A stretch of 64,000 bases of DNA from NCBI GenBank assembly GCA_035550215.1, contig DASZPM010000033.1, positions 62,001 through 126,000 of the forward strand, given 5' to 3'. Below are positions 35,453 through 44,030 of the stretch, piece after piece; the first letter of the stretch is position 1, and every line of letters begins with the position of its first letter. The notes beneath the pieces are model-generated. The model saw nothing but the letters and a program-made list of their open reading frames with translations, was not told the DNA's origin and did no database searches. This stretch comes from JABDFW01 sp035550215. GTDB taxonomy: Bacteria > Bacteroidota > Bacteroidia > Chitinophagales > Chitinophagaceae. A program made the translations under genes and the position numbers.

Positions 35453-36730
35453 TTATTTGTCCTTATATACCACACCGTCTTTCATTACAAAACACATTTT
35501 GCCCATTACATTCATGTCTGCAACAGGGTCTCCGTCAACAGCAACAATATCAGCTAATTTCCCTGCTTCAATAGTTCCCACTTTGTCGCTTATGCCAATC
35601 AGGTCCGATGCGCTTACAGTGGCTGCACGTATGGCTTCCAGCGGGGGCATACCAGCTTCAGTCATATAAACAAACTCTTTCCAGTTTTTACCGTGTGCAT
35701 ATACTCCCGCATCAGTACCAAAAGCAATTTTCACCCCTGCCTTGTACGCTTTGGCAAAAGTGTTTTGAATAAGCGGTCCCACCGCCTGTGCCTTACCCGC
35801 AATTACAGCGGGAAAAAAGCCCGGTATTTTTGCTGAATCTGCCACTGATTTACCGGCAATAATGGTTGGCACATAGTAAGTACCGTATTGCTTAAACAAT
35901 TGTATCGCTTCATCATCCATATAAGTACCATGTTCAATAGAATTAACGCCGGCGCGTATAGCACGTTTAATACCTTCCGCGCCATGCGCATGGCATGCCA
36001 CCCGCAAGCCATAATCTTTTGCAATGGCAACAATGGCTTTTAATTCTTCGTTAGTAAGTTGAGCGCCCGCACCGTCTTTTTCAAGGCTTAGCACACCCCC
36101 GGTAGACATTATCTTAATTACATCACTCCCTTCCTTGTACCGCTGGCGCACTGCTTTTATGCAGTCATCCACACCATTTACAATGCCCTGCATAGGGCCG
36201 GGGTCGCCCATCAGGTCTGACCGCAGGCCGTTTGTGGGGTCATTATGCCCACCCGTACTACCAATGGGTATGCCCGCGGTATATACCCGCGGCCCGGGCA
36301 CCAGGCCTTTATTAATAGCATTACGCAGTGAAATGTTCACCCCGGTGCCGCCTAAATCGCGCACCGTTGTAAAACCGGCCATCAGGGTACTGTCTGCAAA
36401 CCCGATAGACATGTACGCAATATCCTGCGGGTTAAGTTTAAACTGGTTAACAAAATCGTCAGGGCCAATTTCACCTTCCAGGTGTACATGGCAATCAATC
36501 AGGCCGGGCATTACCGTCTTCTTCTCCAGGTGAATAACCTTATCACCCGTTGCAGGTTTTATATATCCCTTTTCAACACCTACAATTTTATTTCCGTCAA
36601 CAATTATTGACATTTCCTGCAGAACCTGCAGGTTCTTCGGGTCTATTAACTTTCCGCAATAAAGTATTGTTTTTTGGGCATGCAGGTACTGGCTGCATAT
36701 AACAGCAAGAATGCAAAGAATTTTTCTCAT
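35453..36730 (-). CDS. Secreted amidohydrolase (imidazolonepropionase-like)
   Basis: A 425-residue metal-dependent hydrolase with a signal peptide (MRKILCILAVICSQYLHAQ). The metal site is the classical set: HVH in LIDCHVHLEG, His in VACHAHGAEG, His in SIEHGTYMD and Asp in IAFGTDAGVYAHG. A carboxylated-lysine candidate lies in YKEGSDVIKIMSTGG. Such enzymes in this phylum often cleave dipeptides or cyclic amides such as prolyl or organophosphate-like compounds. The substrate here is not known. It seems to be a single-gene unit. Confidence 0.9.
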   Translation of the reverse strand: MRKILCILAVICSQYLHAQKTILYCGKLIDPKNLQVLQEMSIIVDGNKIVGVEKGYIKPATGDKVIHLEKKTVMPGLIDCHVHLEGEIGPDDFVNQFKLNPQDIAYMSIGFADSTLMAGFTTVRDLGGTGVNISLRNAINKGLVPGPRVYTAGIPIGSTGGHNDPTNGLRSDLMGDPGPMQGIVNGVDDCIKAVRQRYKEGSDVIKIMSTGGVLSLEKDGAGAQLTNEELKAIVAIAKDYGLRVACHAHGAEGIKRAIRAGVNSIEHGTYMDDEAIQLFKQYGTYYVPTIIAGKSVADSAKIPGFFPAVIAGKAQAVGPLIQNTFAKAYKAGVKIAFGTDAGVYAHGKNWKEFVYMTEAGMPPLEAIRAATVSASDLIGISDKVGTIEAGKLADIVAVDGDPVADMNVMGKMCFVMKDGVVYKDK

Positions 36731-36780
36731 ACAGTGGTTTTGTTGTAGAAAATGAAATTAAGAAAAGATAACTGCACGCA

Positions 36781-36814
36781 ATAAAAAAATAAGCCTCCCG
36801 GTATACCGGGAGGC
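36781..36814 (-). terminator. Terminator after the peroxiredoxin gene
   Basis: A perfect 22-base palindrome (36793–36814, arms GCCTCCCGGTA / TACCGGGAGGC) is followed on the minus strand by TTATTTTTTTAT. It ends the minus-strand peroxiredoxin transcript. Confidence 0.85.
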
Positions 36815-36839
36815 CCTGTAAATATTGTTCATTGGGTAA

Positions 36840-37478
36840 CTAATCAATATTTGGTTGCGGTGTATAACGCAGGTAAGGCTTAACAACTTTAACACCTTTG
36901 GGAAATTTAACAATAGCGTCTTCGGTTTTAATAGAAGGCACTACAATTACATCTTCACCGGCCTTCCAGTCGGCAGGGGTAGCCACGCTGTAGTTGGCGG
37001 TTAACTGCAATGAGTCGAGCACACGCAACACTTCATGGAAATTTCTGCCGGTTGAAGCCGGGTAAGTTATGATAAGCTTAACCGCTTTGTCCGGCCCAAT
37101 GATGAACAGCGAACGTACGGTAGCCGTTGCTGACGCATTGGGATGAATCATATCGTATAATGTTGCCACCGTCCTGTCTTCATCGGCAATTATGGGAAAA
37201 CCAACTGTAACGTTTTGTGTTTCATTAATATCGTTTACCCAGCCAAGATGTTTATCAAGGGGGTCAACACTCACCGCCAGCACTTTGGTATTGCGTTTTG
37301 CAAACTCTTCCTGCAAGGCTGCAGTTTTACCTAACTCTGTTGTACAAACAGGTGTGTAGTCAGCCGGGTGAGAGAACAATATGCCCCATCCGTCACCGAG
37401 ATATTCATAAAAATCTATGTCACCTGCCGTAGTTTTTGCCTGGAAATTTGGCGCTTTATCGCCTAAACGTAAACTCAT
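36840..37478 (-). CDS. 1-Cys peroxiredoxin (Prx6 family)
   Basis: A 212-residue peroxiredoxin that reduces hydroperoxides through Cys45 in HPADYTPVCTTELG. The Prx6-type features are its length, the DPLDKHLGWVNDI segment, FPIIADEDRTVA, and the long C-terminal extension (VKVVKPYLRYTPQPN) used in dimer contacts. A second resolving Cys is absent, so an external thiol should recycle it. It is monocistronic, with a strong terminator. Confidence 0.94.
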   Translation of the reverse strand: MSLRLGDKAPNFQAKTTAGDIDFYEYLGDGWGILFSHPADYTPVCTTELGKTAALQEEFAKRNTKVLAVSVDPLDKHLGWVNDINETQNVTVGFPIIADEDRTVATLYDMIHPNASATATVRSLFIIGPDKAVKLIITYPASTGRNFHEVLRVLDSLQLTANYSVATPADWKAGEDVIVVPSIKTEDAIVKFPKGVKVVKPYLRYTPQPNID

Positions 37479-37529
37479 ATGAAATCGTTTTAGACTGCGA
37501 AGATAGCCATTCCCTACAAAAAATATAGA

Positions 37530-38702
37530 CTAATCAAGATTATCTTTTTCTTTCTTTATGGTACGCCCCTTTTGCAGGGACGAGCGGCCGTACTTAATTT
37601 TTACATCATCAATGGCCTTATAGAGGTTTGTTTTTTTCTCCCCTTCATCAAACAGGCTACCCTGTATAGCGTGGTTGGTTAACTCGCTTAAACGCACGCC
37701 CAACAGCCTCACAGGCTTGCCTTTGCGGTACAGTTTGTGAAACAGGTCCTTAGCTACGGGAATCAATTCGTCGTCCCTGAAAGTGTATTGTATAGTTGTT
37801 TGTCTTGAGGTAGTTTCAAAGTTGGGGTAGCGTATTTTAACGGCTATGCAACCCGCAAGTTTTTCATCCTGCCTTAACTCAAAAGCAACCTTTTCGGTCA
37901 TCCTCACCAGCTCACTCATAAGAAAATCAGTATCGGCGGTATTTTCCTCGAAAGTATTTTCGGTTGAAATTGATTTTGCTTCATGGTATGGCGATACCTC
38001 CCCAAAATGCTGCCCTTTTGCTTTTATCCACAGGTCGGCACCCCATTTGCCCAGCCGCTTTTCCATCTCTTCCGCTGTTTTACTCAAAATATCACCAATA
38101 AAATAAATACCCATTTCTTTCAGGGTGGTGAAAGTTGATTCTCCCACACCCGGTATTTTGTTTACCGGCAACGGCGCCAGGAATTCCTGCTCCCTGCCCG
38201 GCTCTATAAAAATATAGCCATTGGGTTTTGCCTCGTCCGTAGCAATTTTAGCTATCATTTTATTGCTGGCAAGACCGAATGATATGGGCAGCTTTGTTTT
38301 ATCAATTATCTCCTGCCGCAGGTCAATTGTCCATTTAAACACATCAAAATATTTGTCCATACCGGTAAGGTCAAGATAAAATTCATCAATGCTTGCCTTT
38401 TCAAATAATGGCGCCCTGTCGGCAATTATCTCGGTAACCCATCTTGAAAATTTGCTGTATTCGCCTCTTGTACCCCTCACCAAAATGGCGTGCGGGCACA
38501 ACTGCATAGCCTGTTTCATAGGCATAGCTGAATGTATGCCGTACTTACGGGCCGCATAGCTGCAAGCCGCCACCACACCGCGCTCACGGCTGCCGCCTAC
38601 AATTACCGGCTTATCTTTTAAGGCAGGGTTATTCAATACCTCCACGCTTACAAAAAAGCTGTCAAGGTCAAAATGGGCTATATAACGTTGTGGCTGTTGC
38701 AC
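37530..38702 (-). CDS. dinB: DNA polymerase IV (Y family)
   Basis: DinB is an error-prone translesion polymerase used in damage tolerance. Catalytic acidic residues are in IAHFDLDSFFVSVE and KASIDEFYLDLTG. The HhH region (LAPLPVNKIPGVGESTFTTLKEMG) and the little-finger domain (RYPNFETTSRQTTIQYT … PVRLLGVRLSEL) follow. No ATG exists close to the fold; GTG at 38702 gives a compact N-terminus, while TTG at 38744 would add 14 residues. The family length (about 390) supports the shorter form. No SOS box was identified. Confidence 0.93.
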   Translation of the reverse strand: MQQPQRYIAHFDLDSFFVSVEVLNNPALKDKPVIVGGSRERGVVAACSYAARKYGIHSAMPMKQAMQLCPHAILVRGTRGEYSKFSRWVTEIIADRAPLFEKASIDEFYLDLTGMDKYFDVFKWTIDLRQEIIDKTKLPISFGLASNKMIAKIATDEAKPNGYIFIEPGREQEFLAPLPVNKIPGVGESTFTTLKEMGIYFIGDILSKTAEEMEKRLGKWGADLWIKAKGQHFGEVSPYHEAKSISTENTFEENTADTDFLMSELVRMTEKVAFELRQDEKLAGCIAVKIRYPNFETTSRQTTIQYTFRDDELIPVAKDLFHKLYRKGKPVRLLGVRLSELTNHAIQGSLFDEGEKKTNLYKAIDDVKIKYGRSSLQKGRTIKKEKDNLD

Positions 38703-38782
38703 AATAATGAAGGTAAATACTTGCAGTGGAAAGATAGGCGTCAACCAATGAAATTACCATTCAATTTTATTTTGGAGTGATA

Positions 38783-40342
38783 TTACATTACTTTGTATCC
38801 CCGCAATTCGTCGTTGCCTTTATACCCTTTTAACAGGAATATATTAAAATACCTGGTTGTTTTGCCGCCGCGTGTGCCTGCGAACGTATGCAACGGCGTT
38901 ACTGACTGAAAGTAAGGGCCATACACAGCAGAAACATCGTGGTAGTAATTACTGGGAATAATGCAAAGTGCGTCGTCACCCACATTTAATGCGCCGCGGT
39001 AATAGTTTAACCATGCGTAATGGTGCAGGTCGTCAATTTTGCCTACGCCTATTACATGATAACCGCCGGGCCTTGCAATATAATAGTCAATATGCGCGGC
39101 AGGAAACCACTCATAGCATACAACAGGCAAACCCGGCGCTATTTCTTTACCCGTCTCAGCCTTTTGTCTCCATGCGTTAAATTGTTCACCAAATTGCCGC
39201 CAGCCATACATATCCAGGGTAAAATCCCCGTCGCCATATTTTGTTGTAGTGGTATTACCCATTGTACCTGGGTAAAAATCAATCAACAACATGCCACCCA
39301 CTGCCAATACTGCAATGAAAATAATGCTGCTCTTCAGCATTGCCCGGAAGAAAGATTTTGTGCGGGTTTCAATTTTCTCCTCCAAAAAAGCAGCGGCTAT
39401 AAATGATAAGGCTAAAAAGCCCGGGCCGCTCCAATGGGGCAAAACATCCCGGAATAATGATACACCCGTTACAAATAAAATAAGCGGTAACCCGCACAAT
39501 ACCAGCAGGCGTGTTACATCATCTGAAAGAATTTTATGTTTACGCAGGTATAGCAAAGATGCCGTTAAGATGAAAACATTAAGCGGGTTATTATAAAAAA
39601 CCTGGCCAATTAAAGCCTGCAAAAAACCGCCGCCATTAAGAATAAGCCTGTGCACCTCAACCCGTTCACTGTGATAACGCCACGTAATAAAATTATTTTG
39701 CAGGTTCCAGAAAAAAATCGGGCTTATGATGATTGCCGTAATAATAATGGCAATATAAAAGCCTGGTTGCAAAAATATTTTCCGTTGGTATAAAAGGCTG
39801 TATAAGCCAAAGCCAATCCATAAAAAAGCGCCATGCACTTTGCACATAATACATAAGCCAATTAAAACACCCGCGGTAACCCATTGCGCATAGGCAGGTT
39901 TACCATTTTCCCGAAACGCAATCACTATTTTTAGCATCGCCCAGATAGAAGCGAGCCAAAAAACTACCTGCGGGCTATCAGGCAAAATAAAAGTACCCGC
40001 AATAATACTGGTATATATGCTTGTGTTGTATAATATAGCGGCAAACCAGCCTGTACGTTGATTGCGGACAAGCGTACCGATTTTATAAGTTAGCCATGTG
40101 GCAATAGCAGCAGAAACGATGGCGCCCAGCCGGATAAACACCTGTTGCTGAAAAAAAAGGTTGCATGTAAATAATTTGATAAGTATTGCAACACCCGGCG
40201 GATGATCAAAATAATTTTGCTGAAGATGCAGGGCATACGTGTAATAATAAACTTCATCGTTACCAAACTCAATACAATTAGCAATAATAATACGGATTAT
40301 AGTACAAGTGATGATTAAATACAGCAGGCGCTTTTTATACAT
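38783..40342 (-). CDS. Glycosyltransferase family 39, PMT/ArnT-like
   Basis: A 519-residue integral membrane GT-C enzyme that uses a polyprenyl-phosphate sugar donor. The first periplasmic loop holds the PMT-family acidic motif FGNDEVYYYTYALHLQ and the YFDHPPGVAI segment. About ten to eleven hydrophobic helices follow, and a soluble C-terminal domain of about 120 residues begins near VVCYEWFPAAHIDYYIARPGG. It may modify lipid A, an undecaprenyl-linked glycan or proteins. It is not in a polysaccharide cluster here; the neighbours are dinB and rimM. Confidence 0.87.
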   Translation of the reverse strand: MYKKRLLYLIITCTIIRIIIANCIEFGNDEVYYYTYALHLQQNYFDHPPGVAILIKLFTCNLFFQQQVFIRLGAIVSAAIATWLTYKIGTLVRNQRTGWFAAILYNTSIYTSIIAGTFILPDSPQVVFWLASIWAMLKIVIAFRENGKPAYAQWVTAGVLIGLCIMCKVHGAFLWIGFGLYSLLYQRKIFLQPGFYIAIIITAIIISPIFFWNLQNNFITWRYHSERVEVHRLILNGGGFLQALIGQVFYNNPLNVFILTASLLYLRKHKILSDDVTRLLVLCGLPLILFVTGVSLFRDVLPHWSGPGFLALSFIAAAFLEEKIETRTKSFFRAMLKSSIIFIAVLAVGGMLLIDFYPGTMGNTTTTKYGDGDFTLDMYGWRQFGEQFNAWRQKAETGKEIAPGLPVVCYEWFPAAHIDYYIARPGGYHVIGVGKIDDLHHYAWLNYYRGALNVGDDALCIIPSNYYHDVSAVYGPYFQSVTPLHTFAGTRGGKTTRYFNIFLLKGYKGNDELRGYKVM

Positions 40343-40517
40343 GTAACTGTGTTATAAGCCTTTTTAAAATAAGGGTGAGATAATTATTTTAGAGGTTATT
40401 TTACATAATGATGTACCGTGCTACCTTCTTTACCATAACGGCACACAAACCGGAAAGGTTTATTAGTGTTACTATTTTAAGTAAAAACCCCAGTTTGGGC
40501 CGAAACTCTTAGCATGG

Positions 40518-41033
40518 CTACCGGTAAATATCCAGCAGCCCATCCGGCAGTGCCAGGTGTACTTCCTGTTTTTTCCTGTCTATCTTTTCCAGAGTCTCCT
40601 GGTGCAAAGGCAGCAGGGCTTCATTTCCATTCAATGTTGTGCGCAATAACACCTGGTGCGGCTGCTCAATAACTTCTTCAACCGCACCTACAAAATCACC
40701 TTCGTTAAAAATCATAAAACCCAGTAACGAAATGGGCGACGTTTTGCCCGCCAGCTTCCTGAAATCTGCATTCAATAACCATACCGGCCTGCTGGCAATA
40801 CGGTGGGCGGACTCTTTTGTTTCAATACCTTCTAGTTTTACCAATATCTCATCTTCCTGCTTAGCGGCAGAAGATTGTACAAAATATGGCAGGTAGCTGC
40901 CTTTTTGTTCTTCCACAAAAATAGCCTCTACCTCCTTCAACGCCGTTCTTTTACCCAGTGCATGCTTTAAAATTAATTCACCTTTAAGGCCAAATGTGGC
41001 TACAAATTTTCCAATATTTATGTAGTCGGTCAT
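40518..41033 (-). CDS. rimM: Ribosome maturation factor RimM
   Basis: RimM helps mature the 30S subunit by binding S19 and the 16S head. The 171-residue protein has the family opening YINIGKFVATFGLKGELILKH and, in the second PRC-barrel domain, the conserved LLPLHQETLEKID. In most bacteria it follows rpsP. In this genome rpsP and ffh are 5.7 kb away on the same strand, with four unrelated genes between. Upstream, CACCTTTG at 41050–41057 is a weak -7 box that could serve it. Confidence 0.94.
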   Translation of the reverse strand: MTDYINIGKFVATFGLKGELILKHALGKRTALKEVEAIFVEEQKGSYLPYFVQSSAAKQEDEILVKLEGIETKESAHRIASRPVWLLNADFRKLAGKTSPISLLGFMIFNEGDFVGAVEEVIEQPHQVLLRTTLNGNEALLPLHQETLEKIDRKKQEVHLALPDGLLDIYR

Positions 41034-41131
41034 TCTATGCTATTGTGTGCAAAGGTGCGCAAAACAAGTTGTAAGAATACATCCCGGATAAAAGAATAGG
41101 CTTTTATTTACATCATTTCGGGGGAGTGGGA

Positions 41132-42199
41132 TTACGCAAAAGCGGCATAATCAGGCGTCATGGGTAACAAAACAGTTACCTCAACCATGTTGCCCGGTAT
41201 ATTTTTTATTTCGAAACTGGCTTTGTCGCCATACAAAAGCTTAAGCCGGCTTTGGGTGCTTTCAAGGCCAAACCCGTCTGGGTTAGCACTACTGGCAAGG
41301 TGCCCGGTATTTTGTACAATTAAATTGTGATGCTCTTCATCCCCAAACGAAATAATGCGTATAATGCCCCCATCAACCTGTTTGCTTATACCGTGCTTTA
41401 TAGCATTTTCCACCAGGGTTTGCAGCATCATGGGTGGCACCGGTAAATCCAGGGTCGCTTCATCAATACAATACTCAACCTGCAGCCTGCTTTCAAACCG
41501 TATGTGTTCAAGTTCCAGGTAATCCTTTATCAGGGCAAGTTCCCTTTCCATCGGGGTTATCTCTATTTTCTCCGCCTGCAGGCTGCTGCGCAAAATATTA
41601 CTCAATTCGGTAATGGCAGTCCTTGCCCTTACAGGGTTTTCATCAACCAGGGCCCGTATGCTGTTAAGAGCATTAAAAATGAAATGCGGGTTGATATGGG
41701 ATTTTATTGTTTTTAACTGCATTTCTTTCAAAAGGCTTTCCAGCTTAATCTTATCAAGCTGGTCATTCCGGCTCATCATCACGTAGTGATAAGTAAAATA
41801 AATAAGCCCCCAAATCGTCAAAAACAAGTCAGTGCCAAACCAGTTTCGCACTATTTCGCTCCAGGTACTCTCGCCCTTAAGCATGGTTTCCTCAATACCT
41901 AAAAAATAGGTAAGCAATACATCTACCGCAGAAAAAACAAAGGCAACAGCCAGGATTATTACAAACAATGCCGGTATTTGCTGCGAAATGCGGATTTTGA
42001 ATAATCTTAATGATTTGATGATAAGGCGCATAATATGGCTGAAAAAAACACCTTCCGTAAGAAACAATAACAGGTTTGGAAAAAAATAAGGGTCGGCTTT
42101 CTGGCTAAGCGTAACGTGAAAAAATATATATACCAGTCCCAATAAACCCCAGCCACCTGCCTGGCACACCCAGTAAATAAAATACTTCTTTTGAAACAT
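41132..42199 (-). CDS. LytS/YehU-type sensor histidine kinase
   Basis: A 355-residue membrane histidine kinase of the PF06580 type. Four or five hydrophobic segments occupy residues 8–140. The phospho-accepting His is in KSHINPHFIFNALNSIRAL, and the ATP-binding domain has VENAIKHGISKQ and the degenerate G-box HNLIVQNTG. These kinases usually sit next to a LytTR response regulator, but none is present here, and the lone receiver at 9.5 kb is distant. The signal sensed is unknown. Confidence 0.9.
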   Translation of the reverse strand: MFQKKYFIYWVCQAGGWGLLGLVYIFFHVTLSQKADPYFFPNLLLFLTEGVFFSHIMRLIIKSLRLFKIRISQQIPALFVIILAVAFVFSAVDVLLTYFLGIEETMLKGESTWSEIVRNWFGTDLFLTIWGLIYFTYHYVMMSRNDQLDKIKLESLLKEMQLKTIKSHINPHFIFNALNSIRALVDENPVRARTAITELSNILRSSLQAEKIEITPMERELALIKDYLELEHIRFESRLQVEYCIDEATLDLPVPPMMLQTLVENAIKHGISKQVDGGIIRIISFGDEEHHNLIVQNTGHLASSANPDGFGLESTQSRLKLLYGDKASFEIKNIPGNMVEVTVLLPMTPDYAAFA

Positions 42200-42398
42200 C
42201 TATTAAAGTTAGAAAATTGTTGGGTTGCAACTGTATGTAAATGATTAACGGTAATAATGAAAGTACCAAATTACCATGACTTAAATACAGTACAGCCCGT
42301 GGTACGCCAAATTCATTTTTTTTGATATATTGCCGCCACAGTGTAACGGAAACCACCCGCTTACTGCTGCTATTTTTAACCGCAACAACACCAGTAAC

Positions 42399-43625
42399 AT
42401 GTCTGCTTATAACATTTTTGTTTTTGTAATTGTTTTGTCCGCGGCTTTTGGCTACATCAACTATAAGCTGCTAAAATTGCCGCATACCATAGGCATTATG
42501 GTGCTTTCATTGCTGGCATCGCTGGTGGTTATACAGGTAGGCAAACTTTACCCCTCAGTTTTTAGTGGCACGAGCAGTGTTATAAAAAATATTGATTTTT
42601 ATACAGTGCTCATGAAAATGATGCTGAGCTTTTTGTTATTTGCAGGCGCTATTCAAATAAATGCCAAAAGCCTTAAAAGTGAGGCTATCCCTATCATTAC
42701 CTTTTCAACAGTAGGCCTGCTTATATCAACCTTTGCAGTGGGTGGCTTGTTTTACCTGGCTACCAGCCTGCTTAAGCTTAACATAGATTTTATAAGCTGC
42801 CTGTTATTTGGCTCTCTTATTTCACCCACCGACCCAATTGCCGTTTTAGGCATTTTAAAGAAAGCAAATATTCCGCGGACGCTGGAGACTAAAATATGCG
42901 GCGAGTCGCTTTTTAACGATGGCGTTGCCGTGGTAGTATTTATTACACTGTTTGAAGTTTTACAGTCGGGCAGCGGTGACGTTTCGTTTTCACACATTCT
43001 TTCATTGTTCCTGAAAGAAGCAGTAGGTGGCCTGGTATTTGGCGCTGTACTGGGTTACGCAGGGTTTATAATACTGCGCAGTATTGACGATTATATGGTA
43101 GAAGCGCTTATAACACTGGCTATTGTTATGGGGGGTTATTACCTGGCAGACCAGTTACATATTTCAGGGCCGCTTGCTATGGTAGTGGCAGGTGTTATAA
43201 CCGGCAATAAAAGCCGTGAACAGGGCATGAGCGAAATAACCCGCCGGTATATTGACCACCTGTGGGAAATGATTGATGAAGTGTTAAACGCTGTTTTATT
43301 TTTATTGATAGGGTTGGAAATGATTGTTATACCTTTTAACAGTACACTGCTGTGGCTGGGCTGCATAACAATAGTTATTGTATTGTTCGCCAGGTTTATC
43401 TCTGTTTTTTTACCGCTGAGAGTACTGCTTTTTAAAGAGACCTTTGAAAAAAATGCGGTAACCATTTTAACCTGGGGCGGTTTACGCGGCGGCTTGTCAG
43501 TTGCCCTTGCACTGTCGTTGCCCTCAACAATGCATGGCGGCGTTTTTGTGCCGGTAACCTACATAGTAGTGCTTTTTTCTATTATAGTGCAGGGATTGAC
43601 TGTGGGAAGAATTGCAAAGTTGTAA
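42399..43625 (+). CDS. Na+/H+ antiporter, CPA1 type
   Basis: A 408-residue sodium:proton antiporter with about twelve hydrophobic helices, probably used for pH and sodium homeostasis in the cytoplasmic membrane. The ion-binding signature is the well-known SPTDPIAVLGILK followed by ETKICGESLFNDGVAVVVF. The last helices contain LTWGGLRGGLSVALALSLP, also typical. I start at 42399, since the upstream 23 codons look non-coding. It is convergent with the PHA-type gene, with a 9-base gap. Confidence 0.92.
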   Translation: MSAYNIFVFVIVLSAAFGYINYKLLKLPHTIGIMVLSLLASLVVIQVGKLYPSVFSGTSSVIKNIDFYTVLMKMMLSFLLFAGAIQINAKSLKSEAIPIITFSTVGLLISTFAVGGLFYLATSLLKLNIDFISCLLFGSLISPTDPIAVLGILKKANIPRTLETKICGESLFNDGVAVVVFITLFEVLQSGSGDVSFSHILSLFLKEAVGGLVFGAVLGYAGFIILRSIDDYMVEALITLAIVMGGYYLADQLHISGPLAMVVAGVITGNKSREQGMSEITRRYIDHLWEMIDEVLNAVLFLLIGLEMIVIPFNSTLLWLGCITIVIVLFARFISVFLPLRVLLFKETFEKNAVTILTWGGLRGGLSVALALSLPSTMHGGVFVPVTYIVVLFSIIVQGLTVGRIAKL

Positions 43626-43634
43626 CTAGAACCT

Positions 43635-43937
43635 TTATGAAAGTAACTCGCCCGCTTTATCGGTAATGATCTTGCTTATAGTGCCTTTAAACATTGTTAA
43701 CGCCATGGGCAATTTAGCGTCCAGGTGAAGGTTATTTTCATTTACGGTAAGAACACCCGAAATATCAAAACCCTGGGCTGTAAAGCTAAAAGTACCAGTG
43801 TTGCCGTTCCAGTCTTCCTGCAGGTTTTTAATCATATTCCCATGCTCGGTTTTTGTTTGGGTAAGCAATGTTTTAATACGGGTTAAAGCTTCTTGCTGCG
43901 GTATGCTGAACGGTACATCAATTTCCAGGCTGGCCAT
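43635..43937 (-). CDS. Polyhydroxyalkanoic acid system family protein
   Basis: A 100-residue protein beginning MASLEIDVPFSIPQQEALTRIKTLL and continuing with the strand-rich WNGNTGTFSFTAQGFDISGVLTV and a final amphipathic helix. It fits the short family annotated as polyhydroxyalkanoic acid system or PHA granule region protein. No PHA synthase gene is nearby, so the name should not be taken as proof of PHA metabolism. The start at 43937 is preferred to 44003 because the extra residues look unstructured. Confidence 0.75.
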   Translation of the reverse strand: MASLEIDVPFSIPQQEALTRIKTLLTQTKTEHGNMIKNLQEDWNGNTGTFSFTAQGFDISGVLTVNENNLHLDAKLPMALTMFKGTISKIITDKAGELLS

Positions 43938-44030
43938 GGTAAAATTATATTTCGCGCGAAGATAATTGTATCGTGCGAAGCAGCCATGCGCCCACATCCG
44001 CATTTTACTTATTTTATAAACGTTTTATAG